DNA from: Nonomuraea soli
GTDB taxonomy: Bacteria > Actinomycetota > Actinomycetes > Streptosporangiales > Streptosporangiaceae
Direction: 5' to 3'
Assembly: GCF_013761175.1 (NCBI RefSeq)
Contig: NZ_JACDUR010000009.1
Location: 310,001-374,000 of the forward strand
Length of the DNA stretch: 64,000 nucleotides
The first letter of the stretch is position 1; each line of letters begins with the position of its first letter. A program made the translations under genes and the position numbers. Shown piece after piece: positions 59,703 to 64,000 of this stretch. A model generated the notes under the pieces. That model saw only the letters and a program-made list of their open reading frames with translations. It was not told the origin of the DNA and did not search any database.

Positions 59703-60246
59703 GCGAGTCCTCCACCGGGTTGACGCCGCCCAGGGCGTCGCGCAGCTTGCGACGGGCCCGGCTGAGCCGGGAGCCGACCGTTCCGTACGGGATGCCGAGC
59801 GCCACGGCGATCTCCTCGTGGGAGAGCCCGGCCAGGGCGACGAGCAGCAGCACGTCTCGATCGCCCCGGTTGAGCCCGGCGATGGCCTTGGCCAGGTCGG
59901 GGCGCAGGGCCTGGGCGCTGACTCGGGCGGCGGCCTGCTCGTCGAAGTGACCGGAAAGATCGCCGTCCGCCACGCGCAGAGCCTTCAAAGCGCGGATCTC
60001 ACTGCGCCGGTGCTTGCCGATCAGCTTGGTCGCGATGCCATACAACCAGGTGCGCACCGAGGCCCGCGACGGGTCGTAGACGTCACGCCTGCGATAGGCG
60101 GCCAGGAAGGTCTCGGCGACCACGTCCTCGGCGTCGTCGGGCCCCAGCCGCTGCGCCACGTACCGATGGATCTCCCCGAAATACGCGTCGAACACCGCCT
60201 CGAAGGAGGCGGTCAGGTCATGCACCGCCGATGCGGTCCCCGTCAT
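59695..60246 (-). CDS. ECF-type RNA polymerase sigma factor
   Basis: A 183-residue ECF sigma factor: region 2 (FDAYFGEIHRYVAQRLGPDDAEDVVAETFLAAYRR, RTWLYGIATKLIGKHRR) and region 4 (LNRGDRDVLLLVALAGLSHEEIAVALGIPYGTVGSRLSRARRKLRD). ATG at 60246 has GGAAGGC five bases upstream. It starts a three-gene overlapping operon with a CU044_5270 protein and a secreted polysaccharide lyase, so it presumably responds to an envelope or extracellular polymer signal. Confidence 0.93.
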   Translation of the reverse strand: MTGTASAVHDLTASFEAVFDAYFGEIHRYVAQRLGPDDAEDVVAETFLAAYRRRDVYDPSRASVRTWLYGIATKLIGKHRRSEIRALKALRVADGDLSGHFDEQAAARVSAQALRPDLAKAIAGLNRGDRDVLLLVALAGLSHEEIAVALGIPYGTVGSRLSRARRKLRDALGGVNPVEDSRG

Positions 60247-60317
60247 CACGTGCCTTCCGAAAACAGAAGCGGTCGATCGGTATCACCCGTTCGACCGCTT
60301 CGCTTTCACGGAAGTTG

Positions 60318-60770
60318 CTAGACGGACAGATAGATCTCCGCGCCGTCGCCGTGGTGCACCTCGAGGTCGGTGCGGAAGGAGCGCGGCGGCTGCGCGCCCG
60401 CCTCGGTGTGCTTCCAGATCTGCTGCCAGGTCTCGATCAGCGCGCCGGGCATCGGCCCGCGCACCTCGATCTTGACCGAGGGACCCGCGGGAACGCGCAC
60501 GGCGACCATGCCCTCGGGCAGCTTCGGCACCGCCCGTACGGCGACGCCGACGACCTGGGTGTAGGCGCCGTGGTGGTCGCTCTCGTAGTCGGTCAGGACC
60601 GCGTAGAGGTTCTCGTCGAGCCGCCCGGGGACGTGCGCGAAGGCGCCGGGCGCCGACGCCCGCTGCCACAACCGGGCCAACCGGGCCCGCGCCGGATCGG
60701 CCTCCTCGGCGTTGGTGGTCCGTACGGCAAGGCCGACGACAGTGAGCTCGCCCCGCTCGATCACGTCCAT
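60318..60770 (-). CDS. GyrI-like/AraC effector-binding domain protein
   Basis: A 150-residue stand-alone SOUL/GyrI-like domain: VVGLAVRTTNAEEADPARARLARLWQRA, then DENLYAVLTDYESDHHGAYTQVVGVAV, RVPAGPSVKIEV and EAGAQPPRSFRTDLEVHH. This fold binds hydrophobic cations or drugs in BmrR and Rob and inhibits gyrase in GyrI. The ATG at 60770 follows TATGAT by seven bases; an ATG at 60782 would add four residues. The divergent guaB1 starts 73 bases away. Confidence 0.85.
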   Translation of the reverse strand: MDVIERGELTVVGLAVRTTNAEEADPARARLARLWQRASAPGAFAHVPGRLDENLYAVLTDYESDHHGAYTQVVGVAVRAVPKLPEGMVAVRVPAGPSVKIEVRGPMPGALIETWQQIWKHTEAGAQPPRSFRTDLEVHHGDGAEIYLSV

Positions 60771-60777
60771 GCGATCG

Positions 60778-60783
60778 ATCATA
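60778..60783 (-). promoter_or_regulatory. -10 hexamer of the GyrI-like gene
   Basis: TATGAT on the minus strand matches the consensus at five of six positions, seven bases before the ATG at 60770. Confidence 0.5.
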
Positions 60784-60794
60784 AGCCCAGATGA

Positions 60795-62282
<1,488 letters not shown>

Positions 62283-62316
62283 CTTGGAGGCTTCGCTCAT
62301 TTCTTAGGAGAAACAC

Positions 62317-62691
62317 GTGGCACTCGAGAAGCCGGAGATCGACTTCCCGGAGGGCAACCCGCCCGCTGACCTGGAGACCGTCGACATCTGGGAAGGCGAC
62401 GGCGAGGAGGCCAAGCCGGGTCACAACGTCAGCGTCCACTACGTGGGCGTGGCGTTCTCGTCGGGTGAGGAGTTCGACGCCTCCTGGAACCGCAACCAGG
62501 CCTTCGAGTTCCCGCTCGGTGGCGGCCGCGTCATCCAGGGCTGGGACCGTGGCGTGGCCGGCATGAAGGTCGGCGGCCGGCGCAAGCTGGTCATCCCGCC
62601 GCACCTGGGCTACGGCAACCGCGGCGCGGGCGCCGCCATCAAGCCGGGCGAGACGCTCATCTTCGTCGTCGACCTGCTCGGCGTTCGCTAG
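62317..62691 (+). CDS. FKBP-type peptidyl-prolyl cis-trans isomerase
   Basis: A 124-residue single-domain FKBP. The active-site pattern is intact: VHYVGVAFSSGEEFDASW, FEFPLGGGRVIQGWDRGVAGMKVGGRRKLVIPPHLGYG and ETLIFVVDLLGV. There is no signal peptide, so it acts in the cytoplasm as a folding catalyst. GTG at 62317 has TAGGAG six bases upstream. A long stem follows the gene. Confidence 0.95.
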   Translation: MALEKPEIDFPEGNPPADLETVDIWEGDGEEAKPGHNVSVHYVGVAFSSGEEFDASWNRNQAFEFPLGGGRVIQGWDRGVAGMKVGGRRKLVIPPHLGYGNRGAGAAIKPGETLIFVVDLLGVR

Positions 62692-62699
62692 ACATGTGA

Positions 62700-62743
62700 G
62701 TACGGCACCGCGGGGGCTCCTCTTCCTCACCGCGGTGCCGTAC
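62700..62743. terminator. Bidirectional terminator between FKBP and MFS genes
   Basis: Perfect 14-bp arms (GTACGGCACCGCGG at 62700 and CCGCGGTGCCGTAC at 62730) with a 16-base loop lie between convergent genes. No long T run follows on either strand. Confidence 0.8.
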
Positions 62744-62755
62744 ACGCTTGTTGTG

Positions 62756-64000
62756 TTAAGCGTTCACCAGCGCCTCCTTGTGCCTCTTGGCCCTGAGCAG
62801 CGTGAGCGACAGTGCCGCCGCTCCCAGGGCCAGCACCGCCGCCGCTCCCGACGCGACGTTCAGCCCGTCGGTGAAGGCGTCACGTGCCCGGGCGATCAGC
62901 GCCTCGTCGCCGCTGGTCAGGGCGTCGGTGAAGCTGGTCGACACCTGCGAGCCGTAGACCGCGGCGCCCACGCTGCCCAGGATCGCCACGCCGAGCGAGA
63001 CGCCCAGGTCGCTGGCGGTCGTGTTGACCGCCGAGGCCGCGCCGGCCTTCTCGGGAGGCGCGGAGCCGATGACCAGGTTCGTGGTCAGCGCCATGGTCGG
63101 GGCGATGCCCGGGTAGAGGATGTAGAAGCCGGTGATCAGCATCGGCAGCCCGGCGACGCTGCCGACCTGGGTCATCACCAGGTATCCGATCGCCGAGACC
63201 AGCAGGCCGCCGGCCACGACGTAGGCGGGCTGCACGCGCCGCGCCCAGATCGGCGACAGCGTCGAGACCGCCACCAGCGCCAGCGCCGCGGGCAGGATCC
63301 ACAGGCCCGACTCCAGCGGCGACAGGCCGGCCACGAGCTGCAGATACTGCGTGAACAGCAGGTAGACGCCGCCGAGCGCGATCGCGCCGAGCAGGAAGAC
63401 GGCCAGCGCGCCGCTGAAGACCTTGTTGGCGAACAACCGCACGTCCAGCAGCGGCTGCTCCAGGCGCAGCTGCCTGCGCACGAACGCCACCCCGAAGGCC
63501 AGGCCGGCCAGGATCGTCACCACCGCGGTGGGGGTGACGCCCGCCTTGGCCAGCTCCTTGACGCCGTAGACGATCGGCAGCAGCGCGGCCATCGACATCA
63601 GCACGCTGGCCACGTCGGGCCTGCCCGCCTCGGCGTTGCGGTACTCCGGCACCGCGAACGGCGCGGCGACCACCACCAGGGCCATCACCGGCACGCCGAT
63701 CAGCAGCGCGGCGCCCCACCAGAAGGACTCCAGCACCAGCCCGCCGACCAGCGGGCCGATGGCCACGCCCACCGAGATGGAGGCGGCCCAGACGCCGATC
63801 GCGGTGGCCCGCTCACGGGCGTCGGTGAACATGTTGCTGATCAGGCTCAGCGTCGACGGCATCACCGCGGCGGCGCCGATGCCCATCACCGCGCGGGCCG
63901 CGATCAGCGCCGACGCGCTCTCGGTGAAGGCGGCGAACGCCGAGGCCACACCGAAGGCCACCGCGCCGAACATGAGCACCTTGCGGCGCCCGATCCTGTC
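62756..64000 (-). CDS. MFS drug exporter, EmrB/QacA (DHA2) type, N terminus beyond window
   Basis: The visible 414 residues contain about 11 membrane segments. The sequence enters at the loop 2-3 motif DRIGRRKVLMFG, so roughly 70-100 N-terminal residues lie outside. Motif C-like AASISVGVAIGPLVGGLVLESFWW marks it as a drug/proton antiporter, and GSAPPEKAGAASAVNTTASDLGVSLGVAILG is typical of DHA2 members. The C terminus is short and basic (LLRAKRHKEALVNA). The substrate is unknown. Confidence 0.92.
   Translation of the reverse strand, partial: DRIGRRKVLMFGAVAFGVASAFAAFTESASALIAARAVMGIGAAAVMPSTLSLISNMFTDARERATAIGVWAASISVGVAIGPLVGGLVLESFWWGAALLIGVPVMALVVVAAPFAVPEYRNAEAGRPDVASVLMSMAALLPIVYGVKELAKAGVTPTAVVTILAGLAFGVAFVRRQLRLEQPLLDVRLFANKVFSGALAVFLLGAIALGGVYLLFTQYLQLVAGLSPLESGLWILPAALALVAVSTLSPIWARRVQPAYVVAGGLLVSAIGYLVMTQVGSVAGLPMLITGFYILYPGIAPTMALTTNLVIGSAPPEKAGAASAVNTTASDLGVSLGVAILGSVGAAVYGSQVSTSFTDALTSGDEALIARARDAFTDGLNVASGAAAVLALGAAALSLTLLRAKRHKEALVNA

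Overview
The window is very GC-rich, almost every third codon position is G or C, GTG starts are common, and genes are packed with short overlaps. Gene content (10-methyl fatty acid operon, GuaB1, CYP124/CYP142-like P450s, many ECF sigma factors, PknB-type kinase, VapBC) points to an actinomycete chromosome. A Streptosporangiaceae-type genus (Nonomuraea or a relative) is my best guess, but this is inference from gene content. I see no rRNA, tRNA, CRISPR array, prophage or plasmid origin.

Layout. 1-7.5 kb: two tandem tricorn-protease paralogs, then leuS behind a Leu-codon attenuator. 7.8-11.1 kb: a proline-rich single-pass membrane protein and a CYP124-like P450. 11.2-14.4 kb: an RNA methyltransferase behind a seven-codon Phe-rich upstream ORF, an alpha/beta hydrolase and an MFS exporter. 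14.4-19.4 kb: an operon of GMC oxidoreductase, a second CYP124-like P450 and an unknown protein, divergent from an acyl-CoA ligase with a shared palindrome; together they suggest oxidation and CoA-activation of a lipid. 19.4-23.8 kb: ECF sigma factor coupled to a DUF523-DUF1722 (TudS/YbgA-type) protein, an unknown membrane protein, and a MerR regulator with a B12-binding domain, recalling LitR/CarH light-response loci. 23.8-27.3 kb: a TetR/NmrA pair, then an ECF41 sigma factor with two partner genes. 27.3-33.3 kb: DUF885 hydrolase, an MFS gene with a 42-bp minisatellite, a serine hydrolase/methyltransferase pair, a decayed SnoaL-like gene and a TetR regulator. 33.4-34.1 kb: a Phd/VapC toxin-antitoxin pair. 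34.3-36.9 kb: tmsA/tmsB (bfaA/bfaB) for 10-methyl fatty acids. 37-40.9 kb: hydroxyacid dehydrogenase, cupin, nitronate monooxygenase, Ser/Thr kinase. 41-46.3 kb: a five-gene sterol side-chain-type catabolic operon (AMACR-like, nitroreductase, SDR, CYP142-like, FadD19-like) with a KstR2-like operator. 46.3-52.5 kb: FAD monooxygenase/TetR, pentapeptide-DinB fusion, AraC, DHFR-like protein, MarR with a paired SMR exporter, and an AlkD-like protein. 52.5-54.1 kb: an IS5-type transposase remnant next to a MerR/SDR pair of less GC-biased codon use, probably acquired. 54.2-60.2 kb: a two-component system, a membrane glycosyltransferase-like protein, and a sigma/anti-sigma/heparinase operon. 60.3-64 kb: GyrI-like protein, guaB1, FKBP isomerase and a partial MFS exporter.

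Two themes cut across the window. First, at least ten starts (nine genes or leader ORFs plus the Phe uORF) show a -10-like hexamer exactly six bases before the start codon, implying leaderless mRNAs. Second, two and perhaps three genes sit behind tiny ORFs followed by RNA hairpins, suggesting ribosome-mediated attenuation. The Phe-rich uORF in front of an RNA methyltransferase is the least familiar and the most interesting item here.
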